A DNA stretch of 64,000 bases, taken from the NCBI RefSeq assembly GCF_013141715.1, contig NZ_WHOA01000125.1, positions 62,001 through 126,000 of the forward strand, in the 5' to 3' direction. This DNA is from Paenibacillus phytorum. GTDB lineage: Bacteria > Bacillota > Bacilli > Paenibacillales > NBRC-103111. This document shows, piece after piece, positions 52,808-62,666 of the stretch. The notes under the pieces are model-generated. The model saw nothing but the letters and a program-made list of their open reading frames with translations, searched no databases and was not told where the DNA came from. A program made the translations under genes and the position numbers. Each line of letters begins with the position of its first letter. Position 1 is the first letter of the stretch.

Positions 52808-54157
52808 TTAGGATACGCTTATTTTCTTAAGCAGCTCTCTCTGAGCAATAATGTACTGCATCATGGACGATTGAGCTTGCCATAGCATAGCCGTGGAAGG
52901 ACTCTTCTTGTACTCTTCCATCGATTGAACCGCACTATTGATCGATGTGGTCATTTTTTGCACGAATGGCTTCGTATCATCACCTAACCCCTCGCCTAGC
53001 GAGGTCGACAATGTCGTAAGCAGCTGATGGGAAGAACGAATCGATTGCAGCGACGTTTCAGCAAGCGGGGTTGGCTTCGTCTCAGCCAAATGAACAAGCG
53101 CTAATCCATTTATCGTATTCACTAGTTTATCACCTTCGGCAATGAAGGTTGGAACCGACTCCGGCTTCGAGCCGCTCCAACGAATGCCTGTGGCCGCTGG
53201 GATATCCACATTTTTCATATAAACCTCAATGGATTTATCTGTTGTTTGCAGTTGTTCTCTTAATGCGAGAGCGTCATCTCGGTTTTTGGCAAATCCAACG
53301 AATATGGTCAGCTTATCTGTCGTGTCAAGCGCAGTGGCTAACCCTTTCTTCTTCAGAGTATCTTGGATAGCTTGAGCTGCCTGTAAGGTACTAAACACAC
53401 CATTTTGAAGGAATGTATACGATTTCGCAAGAATTTGAACCGCTGTGACAGCCGATGCAGCAGCCGGAATAGCACCCGCTTGATCTGTAGTCGTTTTAGT
53501 TGCTCCAGTTGGCGCTTTCGATGGGGCTGCTGCTTGTACATTAGGTGAAGCAACAGTTATCGTATTTTTAATCGATGCCGTATCTTTGGTATCACGGTCG
53601 CTTGAAAACATGGAGAGAACAAAGAAACCAAACGCAATCCCCGTTACCACCGCTCCTGCCACTGATGTTGCAATTCGTATCCAAGGTGTACCCGTTGATT
53701 TCGCGTATCTGGCACCTGTCCCCGGTTCCTTATAGGGTTCCTTAGACGTCCAGGACGACCACTCATCGCGATGTCTGTCAGAAGTAGGCTCATCTCTCTC
53801 TGTTGACGGATTTCTAACAGCTGGATTCTCACGGGCTGCCTGTGACTCACGAATGATGCGTTCCACTCGCTCACCTTCCGTTTCGATCTGACTATTCCAG
53901 CTTCCAAAGTCTGTTGTAAACGTATTTAAAGCATGAGGTTCAAATAAATGTTCGACTTGCTCCCTCTCCGCTTGATGATAAGGAGTAACCTCATCCGACG
54001 TATGACGGTCAATCGTAGAATCTATAACCTTAAATTCTTCCTGATAGAGTGGTATCACTTTCTCCTCTTGATCGGGTACTCGCGATGCTCTACGGGTTGA
54101 TTCCGACTTTTCTTGTGGATCGAAACGATAGGTGATTCTTGCTTTATTCTTGTTCAT
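52808..54157 (-). CDS. spoIIB: SpoIIB-like SPOR-domain protein
   Basis: A 449-residue bitopic protein: long charged cytoplasmic N-half (about 1-158), one TM (about 162-184), Ala/Thr-rich linker and a SPOR-type domain (about 245-320, FLQNGVFSTLQAAQAIQDTLKKKG...TIFVGFAKNRDDALALREQL). SpoIIB assists septal thinning at engulfment. The low sequence conservation is typical; assignment rests on architecture plus position beside maf and folC, as in B. subtilis. Confidence 0.75.
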   Translation of the reverse strand: MNKNKARITYRFDPQEKSESTRRASRVPDQEEKVIPLYQEEFKVIDSTIDRHTSDEVTPYHQAEREQVEHLFEPHALNTFTTDFGSWNSQIETEGERVERIIRESQAARENPAVRNPSTERDEPTSDRHRDEWSSWTSKEPYKEPGTGARYAKSTGTPWIRIATSVAGAVVTGIAFGFFVLSMFSSDRDTKDTASIKNTITVASPNVQAAAPSKAPTGATKTTTDQAGAIPAAASAVTAVQILAKSYTFLQNGVFSTLQAAQAIQDTLKKKGLATALDTTDKLTIFVGFAKNRDDALALREQLQTTDKSIEVYMKNVDIPAATGIRWSGSKPESVPTFIAEGDKLVNTINGLALVHLAETKPTPLAETSLQSIRSSHQLLTTLSTSLGEGLGDDTKPFVQKMTTSINSAVQSMEEYKKSPSTAMLWQAQSSMMQYIIAQRELLKKISVS

Positions 54158-54275
54158 CTCTTAATCACTCCTCGTAAAATTTATTTGGAAACGGGCATAG
54201 TGCCGCGTCGTCTTGTCCAAATCTTCTGTTACTAGATTATGATTGAGAGAGCCCTATTATGTTTCTTTCAGCAAA

Positions 54276-54314
54276 AAAAGACCGCCTCCAGCCATTTGGC
54301 TTGCAGCGATCTTT
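54276..54314 (-). terminator. Terminator of the folC-murC unit
   Basis: AAGATCGC...GCGGTCTT with inner AGCC/GGCT pair and seven T on the minus strand. Confidence 0.88.
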
Positions 54315-54317
54315 CTT

Positions 54318-55706
54318 CTAACTAGTCGGTTCGTACTTTTTACGCAGCGATTTCGCTAAACCTTCAGCTGCTTTCCAGATGTCGCCCGCTCCCATAGTTA
54401 ACACCAAGTCACCTGGCTGCACATACTGAATCAAATAAGTGAGTACCTCATCCCGAGTTGCAATATGCTGAACATTCGGGTTGCTGTTACTGCGAATCAA
54501 ATCAACCAGTTTGGCTGAATCTATTCCCTCAATTCGCTGCTCGCCGGCAGGTGAGTAAATATCGGTGATAATAACCTCATCAGCTTCATCGAATGAGCGG
54601 CTGAATTGTTCAAATAAATAATAGGTTCGCGTATAACGTTGCGGTTGGAATACAGCTATGATGCGTTTCCCTGTTGCTTTTGCTGCGGAAATGGTTGCTT
54701 GAATCTCCGTAGGATGATGCGCGTAGTCATCAATGACCAACATATTCGCAACTTCTCCCAGCACTTGGAACCTACGCTTTGCACCGCGGAATTCCTGAAT
54801 AGCTTCTGCAATTTTCTCGAAAGCGAGCCCTGCTTCCAGACAGGTGATAAGCGTCGCTAGTGCATTATATACGTTGTGTTTACCTGGTACGGACAAGCTG
54901 ACCTGACCAAGTTCCGCCCCTTTGAACTGTACAGTAAACGTAACCTTACGGTCGCCTAACGTAATATCGCTTGCGACATAATCAGCCTCAGTATCTATAC
55001 CATACGTAATAACTTCGCTTTGAATATGCGGAATCATTTCACGTAAGAACGCATCATCATGACAAACAATAGCTCTCCCTCCAGGTCTAACTTGACTGAG
55101 GAATTGCTTGTAGGCTTTCTTCAAATTCTCGAAATCACCATTGTAATTCTCCAAGTGATCCGCTTCGATATTGTTCACAAGTGCGAGGGTTGGGTGATAT
55201 TGAAGGAAGGTTCCATCACTCTCGTCCGCTTCTGCCACGACGAATTCGCCCTTGCCAGCTTTGGCATTACTGCCAACATTCATGATCTCGCCGCCGATGA
55301 TATAGGTCGGATCTATTCCACAAATCTCCATGACTAAAGCAATCATTGATGATGTTGTTGTTTTGCCGTGGGCTCCAGCTACGGCGATGCCTTTGCGTTC
55401 ATTCATGAGCCGAGCAAGCATTTGTGAGCGATGAATAATCGGAATGTTCAATTGTTCCGCAGCTTGCATTTCTACATTGTCCTTGGCCAAAGCGGTTGAA
55501 TACACAACCAAATCGGCTCCTGACACATTCCTAGCTTCATGTCCGATGAAAACTTGAGCACCCTTCGCTTTCAGCTTTTCTGTAAGCTCTTGCTGTGCCA
55601 GATCGGAACCAGATATCCGGTATCCCATTTCCAGCATGACTTTGGCAATGGCACTCATGCCGTATCCGCCGATGCCTATAAAGTGTACGTGTTCTGCTTG
55701 ACTCAC
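54318..55706 (-). CDS. murC: UDP-N-acetylmuramate-L-alanine ligase
   Basis: A 462-residue Mur ligase adding L-Ala to UDP-MurNAc. HFIGIGGYGMSAIAKVM at the N-terminus, AGAHGKTTTSSMIA (ATP loop, about 108-121), NNIEADHLENY and DDYAHHPTEI are intact. GTG 55706 follows GGTGA by 7 bases. It is only 7 bases after folC, an arrangement different from B. subtilis, where murC lies elsewhere. Confidence 0.95.
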   Translation of the reverse strand: MSQAEHVHFIGIGGYGMSAIAKVMLEMGYRISGSDLAQQELTEKLKAKGAQVFIGHEARNVSGADLVVYSTALAKDNVEMQAAEQLNIPIIHRSQMLARLMNERKGIAVAGAHGKTTTSSMIALVMEICGIDPTYIIGGEIMNVGSNAKAGKGEFVVAEADESDGTFLQYHPTLALVNNIEADHLENYNGDFENLKKAYKQFLSQVRPGGRAIVCHDDAFLREMIPHIQSEVITYGIDTEADYVASDITLGDRKVTFTVQFKGAELGQVSLSVPGKHNVYNALATLITCLEAGLAFEKIAEAIQEFRGAKRRFQVLGEVANMLVIDDYAHHPTEIQATISAAKATGKRIIAVFQPQRYTRTYYLFEQFSRSFDEADEVIITDIYSPAGEQRIEGIDSAKLVDLIRSNSNPNVQHIATRDEVLTYLIQYVQPGDLVLTMGAGDIWKAAEGLAKSLRKKYEPTS

Positions 55707-55713
55707 GCCGTTC

Positions 55714-57090
55714 TCACCATCCTTTTTCAGAATCGGTTTGATAGGTAATCCAAGAACGAACATCAGAGATTAAATACAGCGTGCCGGATACGACCGCCAG
55801 ATCATCCTGCTCAGTTCTACTTGTTAGAGTTTCTAAGGCTCGCTTCCAATCTCGCTCGACAATGATATCTACCTCACGGTTCATCTCGCTCAGAAGCTCT
55901 CTTGCAATCTCAGCGAGCATAGAAGCGTCGCCTTTTTTATGAAAATCGGGTTCCGTAATTATAAGAGTATCCACCAATGGTAGTATATGCCTTAGGTAGC
56001 CTGTATGATTCTTCGTCTTGAGCATTCCTACCATCATATGAAGCTTATGATAAGTATATACACTTTGAAGCGCGGCAGCCAGCGTTGCGGCCCCTTCTGG
56101 GTTGTGAGCGCCATCGAGTAATATACGAGGCTCTCTCGAAACCATCTCAAGCCTGCCCGGCCAACGTGTCTCCTTGAGCCCTTTGAACAGATCTTCATCA
56201 TCTACGATGCAGGCATAATATTGACGAAGAACTTCAAGCGTCATTACGGCCACTGCTGCGTTCTTCAATTGGTGCTCTCCGTTTAACGTAATTGGCACAC
56301 CATTAATATTTCGAAACGGCCCGCTAAAATCAAAAGTTTGGCTATCTAGCTCACTTGTCACATTCGTGAAATTGAATTGTCCACCAAGTGAGTAGAGTGT
56401 TGCTTTCTTGGCCTTAGCTGTTTGATCAATCACACTCCAAACCTCATGAGGCTCAACAGCGGTAATGACGGGTACGCCCGCTTTAATAATACCCGCTTTG
56501 TCTGCTGCTACTAATTCGAGTGTATCCCCCAAGATTTCCATATGGTCATGGCCTACATTTGTGATGATGGTTACGACGGGATTCACAATATTCGTGCTAT
56601 CCAGCCTTCCCCCGAGACCTGTTTCCCATACTACGTAATCGGGATATGCCACTTTGCCAAAATGCATAATCGCAAGCGCAGTCGAAATTTCAAACATTGT
56701 CGGAGGTCCAACCTCAGTCTCCGCAATTTCGTCAACGATTGGCTTCATTTCATTCACCAGTCTGAGCAGCACGTCGTCCGGAATGTCGGCTCCGTTCACT
56801 TGGATACGATTCGTATACTTCTCCAAATATGGAGACGTAAATGTACCAACGTCATATCCGCAAGCCTGCAAAACAGAAGATAGATACGCACATGTTGAGC
56901 CCTTGCCGTTCGTTCCAGCCACATGAATGAACTTCAGCCTACGTTCGGGGTGACCTAGTTTCTCCATTAGCATCTGCATTCGTTGAAGTCCCGGTTTCAT
57001 ACCGAGCTTCTCCATTCGGCCGACAATCCATGCAATAGCTTCTTGCGCTGTCTGGAATTCAGCCGAAGGGGTTTCTTTGATTTTATCCAT
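55714..57090 (-). CDS. folC: Folylpolyglutamate synthase/dihydrofolate synthase
   Basis: A 458-residue Mur-like ligase that adds glutamate to folates. HVAGTNGKGSTCAYLSS (about 59-75), ETGLGGRLDSTN and NVGHDHMEILG are diagnostic. ATG 57090 has GAGG 9 bases upstream. Transcribed after valS (70-base gap) with murC behind. Confidence 0.95.
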   Translation of the reverse strand: MDKIKETPSAEFQTAQEAIAWIVGRMEKLGMKPGLQRMQMLMEKLGHPERRLKFIHVAGTNGKGSTCAYLSSVLQACGYDVGTFTSPYLEKYTNRIQVNGADIPDDVLLRLVNEMKPIVDEIAETEVGPPTMFEISTALAIMHFGKVAYPDYVVWETGLGGRLDSTNIVNPVVTIITNVGHDHMEILGDTLELVAADKAGIIKAGVPVITAVEPHEVWSVIDQTAKAKKATLYSLGGQFNFTNVTSELDSQTFDFSGPFRNINGVPITLNGEHQLKNAAVAVMTLEVLRQYYACIVDDEDLFKGLKETRWPGRLEMVSREPRILLDGAHNPEGAATLAAALQSVYTYHKLHMMVGMLKTKNHTGYLRHILPLVDTLIITEPDFHKKGDASMLAEIARELLSEMNREVDIIVERDWKRALETLTSRTEQDDLAVVSGTLYLISDVRSWITYQTDSEKGW

Positions 57091-57160
57091 CGATCTCATC
57101 CTCATTTACTATATGAATCAGCTTGTTTTCGTAACTAGGCAAGCGTTTGATTTGCTACAA

Positions 57161-59830
57161 TTATCCTTTTAACTCCGCCAATCGCGCAATCACTTTGTCT
57201 CGCTTATCGGCATAATCAGCAAGTTTTGCCTTTTCTTCCTCGATGACCTTGGCTGGCGCCTTGGCCACAAAGCCTTCATTGCCCAGTTTTTTCTCGATTC
57301 GCTCTACTTCACCATGCAAAGATTGTAATTCTTTATCCAAGCGCGTAAGCTCTTGCGCAATGTCGATAAGACCAGCCAGCGGCAAGAAAAGCTCAGCTCC
57401 TGTAATGATAGCGGTCATGGCTTTCTCAGGAGCTGCCATTTCTGCGTCGATTTGGAGCAGGGATGTGTTACAGAAACGCTTCAGGTATTCCTCATTGCTG
57501 CGGAGAATACTCAGCGTATCGCTGCTAGCCGGCTTTACAAGCAGTTCAACTTTCTTACTCATAGGCACATTCACTTCGGCCCGAATATTACGAACGGAAC
57601 GAATAACATCCATCAAGAGTTCCATCTCACGAACAGCATCAGGCGATTCGAAAGCCTCATTCTCTACTGGCCAAGATGCAAGCGTAATCGTCTCACCCAC
57701 ATGCGGCAGATGCTGCCAAATCTCTTCCGAGATGAAAGGCATGAACGGATGAATTAAACGCTGTGTATGATCAAGAACGTAAGCAAGCACGGACTGCGTT
57801 TTACTCTTAGCAGTTGCATCTGCCCCATATAAGCTTAATTTACTAAACTCAATGTACCAATCACAGAGATCATCCCAGATGAAATTATACAGCAAGCGGC
57901 CAGTTTCGCCGAATTCATAACTGTCTATTAGACGCGTCACGTCACGAACGGTTTCATTCAGGCGGTGCAGAATCCAGCGGTCTGCCGTACCCAGTTGACC
58001 CGTTAGATCAATATCTGCTGCGTTTACACCTTCGAGATTCATTAAAGCAAAGCGAGATGCATTCCAGATCTTATTGGCAAAATTCCGCGCTTGCTCCACA
58101 CGTTCGAGGCGGAAACGCAGATCTTGCCCCGGTGTGCTGCTTGTCGAAATCATATAGCGCATAGCATCAGCGCCGTAATTCTCGATAACTTCTAGCGGAT
58201 CGACACCATTGCCAAGGGATTTTGACATTTTGCGACCTTCGGAATCCCGTACAAGACCGTGCATCAAAACATCTTTAAACGGAATTTGCTGCGTAAATTC
58301 CAGCCCCGTAAAGATCATGCGAGATACCCAGAAATAAATGATATCATAGCCCGTTACAAGCACATTCGTCGGGTAGAAACGCTTCAAATCCTCTGTTTCA
58401 TTAGGCCAGCCCAATGTTGAAAAAGGCCACAATGCCGAGCTGAACCATGTATCAAGTACGTCATTGTCTTGATTCAAATTCGTGCTTTGGCAATGAGAAC
58501 AAGCCGTAGCGTCCTCACGTGTTACCGTGATTTGACCACAATCTGCACAGTGCCATGCTGGAATCCTATGTCCCCACCACAATTGACGAGAAATACACCA
58601 GTCACGAACATTTTCAATCCAGTTCAAGTACGTTTTCTCGAAGCGATCTGGTACGAAATTAACGCCATTGCCTGATTTTTGCGTATCAATCGCTTTCTCA
58701 GCAAGCGGCTGCATTTTCACGAACCATTGTGTTGACAAATAAGGCTCGATAACCGCACCACTGCGTTCACTGTGACCCACTTGATGGACATGCTCTTCAA
58801 TTTTAATAAGAACACCTTGCTCCTTCAAATCCGCCACGATTTGCTTGCGGCAATCAAAGCGATCTTGCCCTTGATACGGCCCCGCATTCGCGTTCATCGT
58901 ACCCGTTTCATCCATAACAAGAATTTGCGGCAGGTCGTGGCGCTTCCCGACTTCGAAGTCGTTCGGGTCATGCGCAGGTGTAATTTTAACAGCGCCGCTT
59001 CCGAACTCTTTTTCAACATACTCATCCGCAATGATTGGAATCTCGCGATTCACGATCGGGAGAAGCAGCGTTTTGCCGATGAGATGCTGATAGCGCTCAT
59101 CCTTCGGATGAACAGCAACCGCTGTATCGCCAAGCATCGTCTCAGGACGTGTTGTGGCAACAACGATTGAACCTGTTCCATCCGCCGTTTTGTATTCTAA
59201 GTGATAGAGGGCGCCTTGCACCTCTTTGTATTCTACTTCAATGTCAGATAGCGCTGTACGAGCCGCTGGATCCCAGTTAATAATATAATTCCCGCGATAG
59301 ATGAGGCCTTTCTCATAAAGACTTACGAATACTTCACGAACGGCTTGTGATAAGCCCTCATCCAATGTGAACCGCTCACGCGAATAGTCCAGCGAGAAGC
59401 CCATTTTGGCCCATTGCTCACGAATTGTATTCGCGTATAGCTCCTTCCACTCCCACACCTTCTCCAAGAACTTCTCGCGTCCAAGATCATAGCGTGATTG
59501 CCCTTGCTCACGGAGCTTTTGCTCTACCCTAGTTTGGGTAGCAATACCTGCGTGGTCAGATCCAGGCAGCCAAAGTGCGTCATAACCCTGCATCCGTTTG
59601 GTACGAATTAAAATATCCTGCAGTGTAAAATCAAGCGCATGCCCGATATGCAGCATACCTGTTACGTTCGGAGGTGGAATCACAATAGTGTAGGTTTCTG
59701 CATCAGGACGAGTGCCCGCTTTGAAAAATTCATTTTTAATCCAGTAATCATACCACTTGCGCTCAGCTTCTTTAGGATCGTACGTAGTAGGCATTTGCAA
59801 TTGTTCTTTGGTCTCATTAGCTTCGGTCAT
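57161..59830 (-). CDS. valS: Valyl-tRNA synthetase
   Basis: An 889-residue class I synthetase. HIGH motif in [14 protein letters not shown] (about 54-67), editing domain (about 190-345, [13 protein letters not shown]), KMSKS in [12 protein letters not shown] (about 526) and a C-terminal coiled coil (about 820-885). Length is normal. Expression is controlled by a T-box with a valine specifier. Confidence 0.97.
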   Translation of the reverse strand: MTEANETKEQLQMPTTYDPKEAERKWYDYWIKNEFFKAGTRPDAETYTIVIPPPNVTGMLHIGHALDFTLQDILIRTKRMQGYDALWLPGSDHAGIATQTRVEQKLREQGQSRYDLGREKFLEKVWEWKELYANTIREQWAKMGFSLDYSRERFTLDEGLSQAVREVFVSLYEKGLIYRGNYIINWDPAARTALSDIEVEYKEVQGALYHLEYKTADGTGSIVVATTRPETMLGDTAVAVHPKDERYQHLIGKTLLLPIVNREIPIIADEYVEKEFGSGAVKITPAHDPNDFEVGKRHDLPQILVMDETGTMNANAGPYQGQDRFDCRKQIVADLKEQGVLIKIEEHVHQVGHSERSGAVIEPYLSTQWFVKMQPLAEKAIDTQKSGNGVNFVPDRFEKTYLNWIENVRDWCISRQLWWGHRIPAWHCADCGQITVTREDATACSHCQSTNLNQDNDVLDTWFSSALWPFSTLGWPNETEDLKRFYPTNVLVTGYDIIYFWVSRMIFTGLEFTQQIPFKDVLMHGLVRDSEGRKMSKSLGNGVDPLEVIENYGADAMRYMISTSSTPGQDLRFRLERVEQARNFANKIWNASRFALMNLEGVNAADIDLTGQLGTADRWILHRLNETVRDVTRLIDSYEFGETGRLLYNFIWDDLCDWYIEFSKLSLYGADATAKSKTQSVLAYVLDHTQRLIHPFMPFISEEIWQHLPHVGETITLASWPVENEAFESPDAVREMELLMDVIRSVRNIRAEVNVPMSKKVELLVKPASSDTLSILRSNEEYLKRFCNTSLLQIDAEMAAPEKAMTAIITGAELFLPLAGLIDIAQELTRLDKELQSLHGEVERIEKKLGNEGFVAKAPAKVIEEEKAKLADYADKRDKVIARLAELKG

Positions 59831-59904
59831 AGGATTACCTCCATTACTATTATCTCTGTTAAACAGGCTTATAAGGCCTGTAAGTCATCTCACATCGGCG
59901 TCCA

Positions 59905-60202
59905 TTCAAACAAAAAAAGCCCTCCGCCCGCAAAGGACGAAAGGCTTGCTTCCGTGGTACCACCTTCATTCCGCGCAGCTTCAAAAGAAGCGCGTGGCTC
60001 TCAAACAGATAACGGCTGCGGCCGGCGAATGCTAATGCTGCTCACCGCATAAACGGGCGCATACAATCACACTCACAACTCCAGGGCGACTTCGTTCGGT
60101 TGCTTCCTATGGAACCTTTCAGCGCTACCAGTTCCACTCTCTGAAGGGCTTACCGCCTACTACTCCCTATCAACGTTTCCAATATTACTCAAAATGGTTT
60201 AC
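59905..60202 (-). promoter_or_regulatory. valS T-box riboswitch
   Basis: Minus strand: AGTAGTAGGCG and CAGAGAGTGG features of Stem I, specifier-loop segment GAACGAAGTCGCC whose GTC is a valine codon followed by a purine, antiterminator AAGGTGGTACCACGG (near 59951-59965), and a terminator (CCTTTCGTCC...GGGCGGAGGG then TTTTTTTG, 59910-59945). Uncharged tRNA-Val should allow read-through into valS. This accounts for the long gap upstream of valS. Confidence 0.92.
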
Positions 60203-60207
60203 ATCAT

Positions 60208-60236
60208 ATGATATCGAACATTTGAAATAGAGTCAA
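60208..60236 (-). promoter_or_regulatory. valS promoter
   Basis: TTGACT (60231-60236) and TATCAT (60208-60213) on the minus strand with a 17-base spacer. Confidence 0.75.
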
Positions 60237-60305
60237 TATATCATTCCAGTATTACCTTTAATGCATAAATTATGCTTGCTTCCGAAAGATGTTACGAAAA
60301 TGAAT

Positions 60306-60342
60306 AAGAGCCCCCAGCCGCTATAAGCAGCCAAAGGCTCTT
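60306..60342 (-). terminator. Terminator of spoVID
   Basis: AAGAGCC...GGCTCTT with inner GGCTGC/GCGGCTG pairing, followed by ATTCATTTT. Confidence 0.8.
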
Positions 60343-60359
60343 GCCTATGTATCTGTTAT

Positions 60360-61379
60360 TTATCTAGGCAGATAAATAACCTGCCCAACGGAAATTTCTT
60401 GATCACTCATACGATTCAGGAGTTGAAGCTCACGCGGGTTGAGCTGATATCGTTTGGCAATCGATTCCAACGTATCTTCTTTTTGAACAATGCAAAGTTT
60501 TAGTTTCCTAAACTCTTGCGTCCCTGTGTTGCTTTGAAGAAAGAGTCGCTTCCACTCCACAGCATCTATTCGCGTCTCTTCCGCAAGCGCAGCTTGCGCT
60601 TCTGCTTCTGCATTCCTCTTATCGGTAAGATACGAGCCCGCCTTAGAAAGAAGCGATTTAATACCGTACGGGTTGATGTCCACAGCCTCATTCGCCTTTT
60701 TGCCAAAGGCGACTTTGAGTTCTTTCTTGTCTTCCGAAACCACCGTGCTTTCTTGATGGGGTGTCACCTTTATTTCGGTTTGTTCAAACTCCACGACAAC
60801 TGCACCATCGTCAGAACCAACCTCATCTTGAATGGGAGCCACAAAAGGAAGAGCATCAGCAAAAGGCGCTACAACGGGTTCTCGTATGGTTGGAACTGCC
60901 GGAGGTTCCTGTATGGGTTGTGGCTGATAGGGCACAGGCGGCTCGAATTTTGGGATGTTAACCTCATGAACGAAAGTAACTTCCTCTTCTTCCCGCCAGC
61001 TCTCCAGCGGAGCCGACACAATCTCGACGCCTTGCAGGGAAAGAACACCTGTAACGTTCAGACTTCGCGCTGATAAAAGATCAATATCAAAATTTTCAAT
61101 CTCGACCTGAATATCTTCCACACGATGAATACGATTTAAAGGTAATGTGATCTCGACTGGAATCAAATGCTCTAGTGATCTGGGTGTATCCCTTTCTTCA
61201 CTGAAATAATTACCCGTGAGCAGCAAGTTTCCTTTCAGGATTGCCTGATCATCCAAAGTAATTACCTGAATATGAGGAAGCAATTCTACATCATTTAATT
61301 CTTGTATCCCCGCCAAATCTTCTTGCAAATGAACTCGTTCATAGATATCGAATCTTAAACCTGGTTGTTGTTCAGACAC
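60360..61379 (-). CDS. spoVID: SpoVID-like spore coat morphogenetic protein
   Basis: A 339-residue protein: conserved N-terminal domain (LRFDIYERVHLQEDLAGIQELNDVELLPHI) needed for coat encasement, a variable Pro-rich and acidic middle, and a C-terminal LysM (about 292-338, CIVQKEDTLESIAKRYQLNPRELQLLN). SpoVID recruits SafA and the inner coat; a safA-like gene is in the same window. GTG 61379 follows GGAGG by 9 bases. Position upstream of valS agrees with B. subtilis, but ysxE is absent between them. Confidence 0.85.
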   Translation of the reverse strand: MSEQQPGLRFDIYERVHLQEDLAGIQELNDVELLPHIQVITLDDQAILKGNLLLTGNYFSEERDTPRSLEHLIPVEITLPLNRIHRVEDIQVEIENFDIDLLSARSLNVTGVLSLQGVEIVSAPLESWREEEEVTFVHEVNIPKFEPPVPYQPQPIQEPPAVPTIREPVVAPFADALPFVAPIQDEVGSDDGAVVVEFEQTEIKVTPHQESTVVSEDKKELKVAFGKKANEAVDINPYGIKSLLSKAGSYLTDKRNAEAEAQAALAEETRIDAVEWKRLFLQSNTGTQEFRKLKLCIVQKEDTLESIAKRYQLNPRELQLLNRMSDQEISVGQVIYLPR

Positions 61380-61496
61380 CGAATTAATCCTCCCTTCCAT
61401 CAAATCCAGATGCTGGACAGCATTCGGATTGTTTGGCCATTTACTTGTTTGTCTCTAAAAGTATATGGGTGGGAAGGGCTAGGCATGACTACATTT

Positions 61497-62384
61497 TTAC
61501 AGGGCTGCAACTTCCTCTAGTAAAAGTTTGAAATCTTGCGGCAGAGGAGCATGTACGATGACCTGCTTTTGAGTAACAGGATGATCGAACAAAAGCTTCT
61601 CTCCGTGCAGGGCTTGTCGATGAAACAATCGCGATGAACCCCCATAAAGGGAATCCCCTACTAATGGGTGGCCTAAGTGACTGAGATGGACCCTAATTTG
61701 ATGGGTTCTCCCTGTTTCTAGCGTAAGTTCCACGAAAGCTGCTTTCTTCATTTGCTGTAAAACCCGATAATGTGTTACCGCTTGATCACCGCTAGGTGAA
61801 ACTCTTCGCTTGCCTGAGATATAGCGATCTTTCCCAATAGGTTCATCTATCGATCCTTGTTTTGTTCGGAATATTCCTTCAGCTAGTGCCACATAGCGTC
61901 TATCAATCCGTTTATCACGCATTGCCTCATCAAGAAGCACATGCGCCCACTCATTTTTGGCATAAAGTACTGCGCCGGTCGTATCTTGATCTAAACGATG
62001 GATATGCCGAATCCCACAAGCCTGGCCAGTCGATTCAAAATAGAAGGCTACCGCAGAAGCCAACGTACCGCTTTGCCCTACCTCTGCTGGATGAACAGAC
62101 ATGCCAGCCGGTTTATTAACAACAAGGCAAAAGTCATCCTCATACAAAATACCAAGAGCATAAGGCTCAGGTCTGAAAGCAGCCTTCTCTTCTGGAAATG
62201 CATGAAGTCGAATTTTGTCATCCTGAATTCGAATAAGACCTTGAGAGGCTAGTCGAAGAAAGTACTTTCTAGGAACTGGCAGTATAGCTGCTAATTCTTC
62301 TATTGCCCCTGGTTTAAGAGGCTTCCATAATGGATTTGGAACAGGGAGCTCCAACCATTCACCACTGCGCTTCCACTCTGTCAT
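61497..62384 (-). CDS. RluA-family pseudouridine synthase
   Basis: A 295-residue enzyme. The catalytic motif is RIHRLDQDTTGAVLYAKN (catalytic Asp about 131), followed by GRTHQIRVHLSHLGHPLVGDSLYGG. An N-terminal S4-like part appears reduced. Target RNA is not readable; RluD/YlyB-type 23S modification or a tRNA site are possible. Its start overlaps the stop of a 37-residue membrane ORF by ATGA. Confidence 0.92.
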   Translation of the reverse strand: MTEWKRSGEWLELPVPNPLWKPLKPGAIEELAAILPVPRKYFLRLASQGLIRIQDDKIRLHAFPEEKAAFRPEPYALGILYEDDFCLVVNKPAGMSVHPAEVGQSGTLASAVAFYFESTGQACGIRHIHRLDQDTTGAVLYAKNEWAHVLLDEAMRDKRIDRRYVALAEGIFRTKQGSIDEPIGKDRYISGKRRVSPSGDQAVTHYRVLQQMKKAAFVELTLETGRTHQIRVHLSHLGHPLVGDSLYGGSSRLFHRQALHGEKLLFDHPVTQKQVIVHAPLPQDFKLLLEEVAAL

Positions 62385-62494
62385 TTAAGTGTTCCTTTAC
62401 GAAAAGATAAATAGATTACGAGCAAAATAACTAGAAACACAAAAACAACGGCCATTAGATCTATTGGAAAATCAAAAAAGTAATATCGTTTCAT
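62381..62494 (-). CDS. 37-residue single-pass membrane sORF coupled to the RluA gene
   Basis: Codes MKRYYFFDFPIDLMAVV... to ...SFRKGTLK. Hydrophobic residues about 11-31 form one TM with a short basic tail. AAGGAG lies 11 bases before the ATG, and the TGA is shared with the RluA start (ATGA), strong signs of real translation. I recognise no family. Confidence 0.6.
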   Translation of the reverse strand: MKRYYFFDFPIDLMAVVFVFLVILLVIYLSFRKGTLK

Positions 62495-62666
62495 AGATTT
62501 GATTACTCCTTAAGAAAATAGTGATTATGTACACTTTATTTTAACAATTACCAATAACAATTGCATGCAAAAATATGATAATATAAGTCTTGTATTGTTT
62601 TTTTTCGACATTACTTATCAAAATATCTAATACCAAATAGAATAATAGAGCAGGAGAGGAACAACC

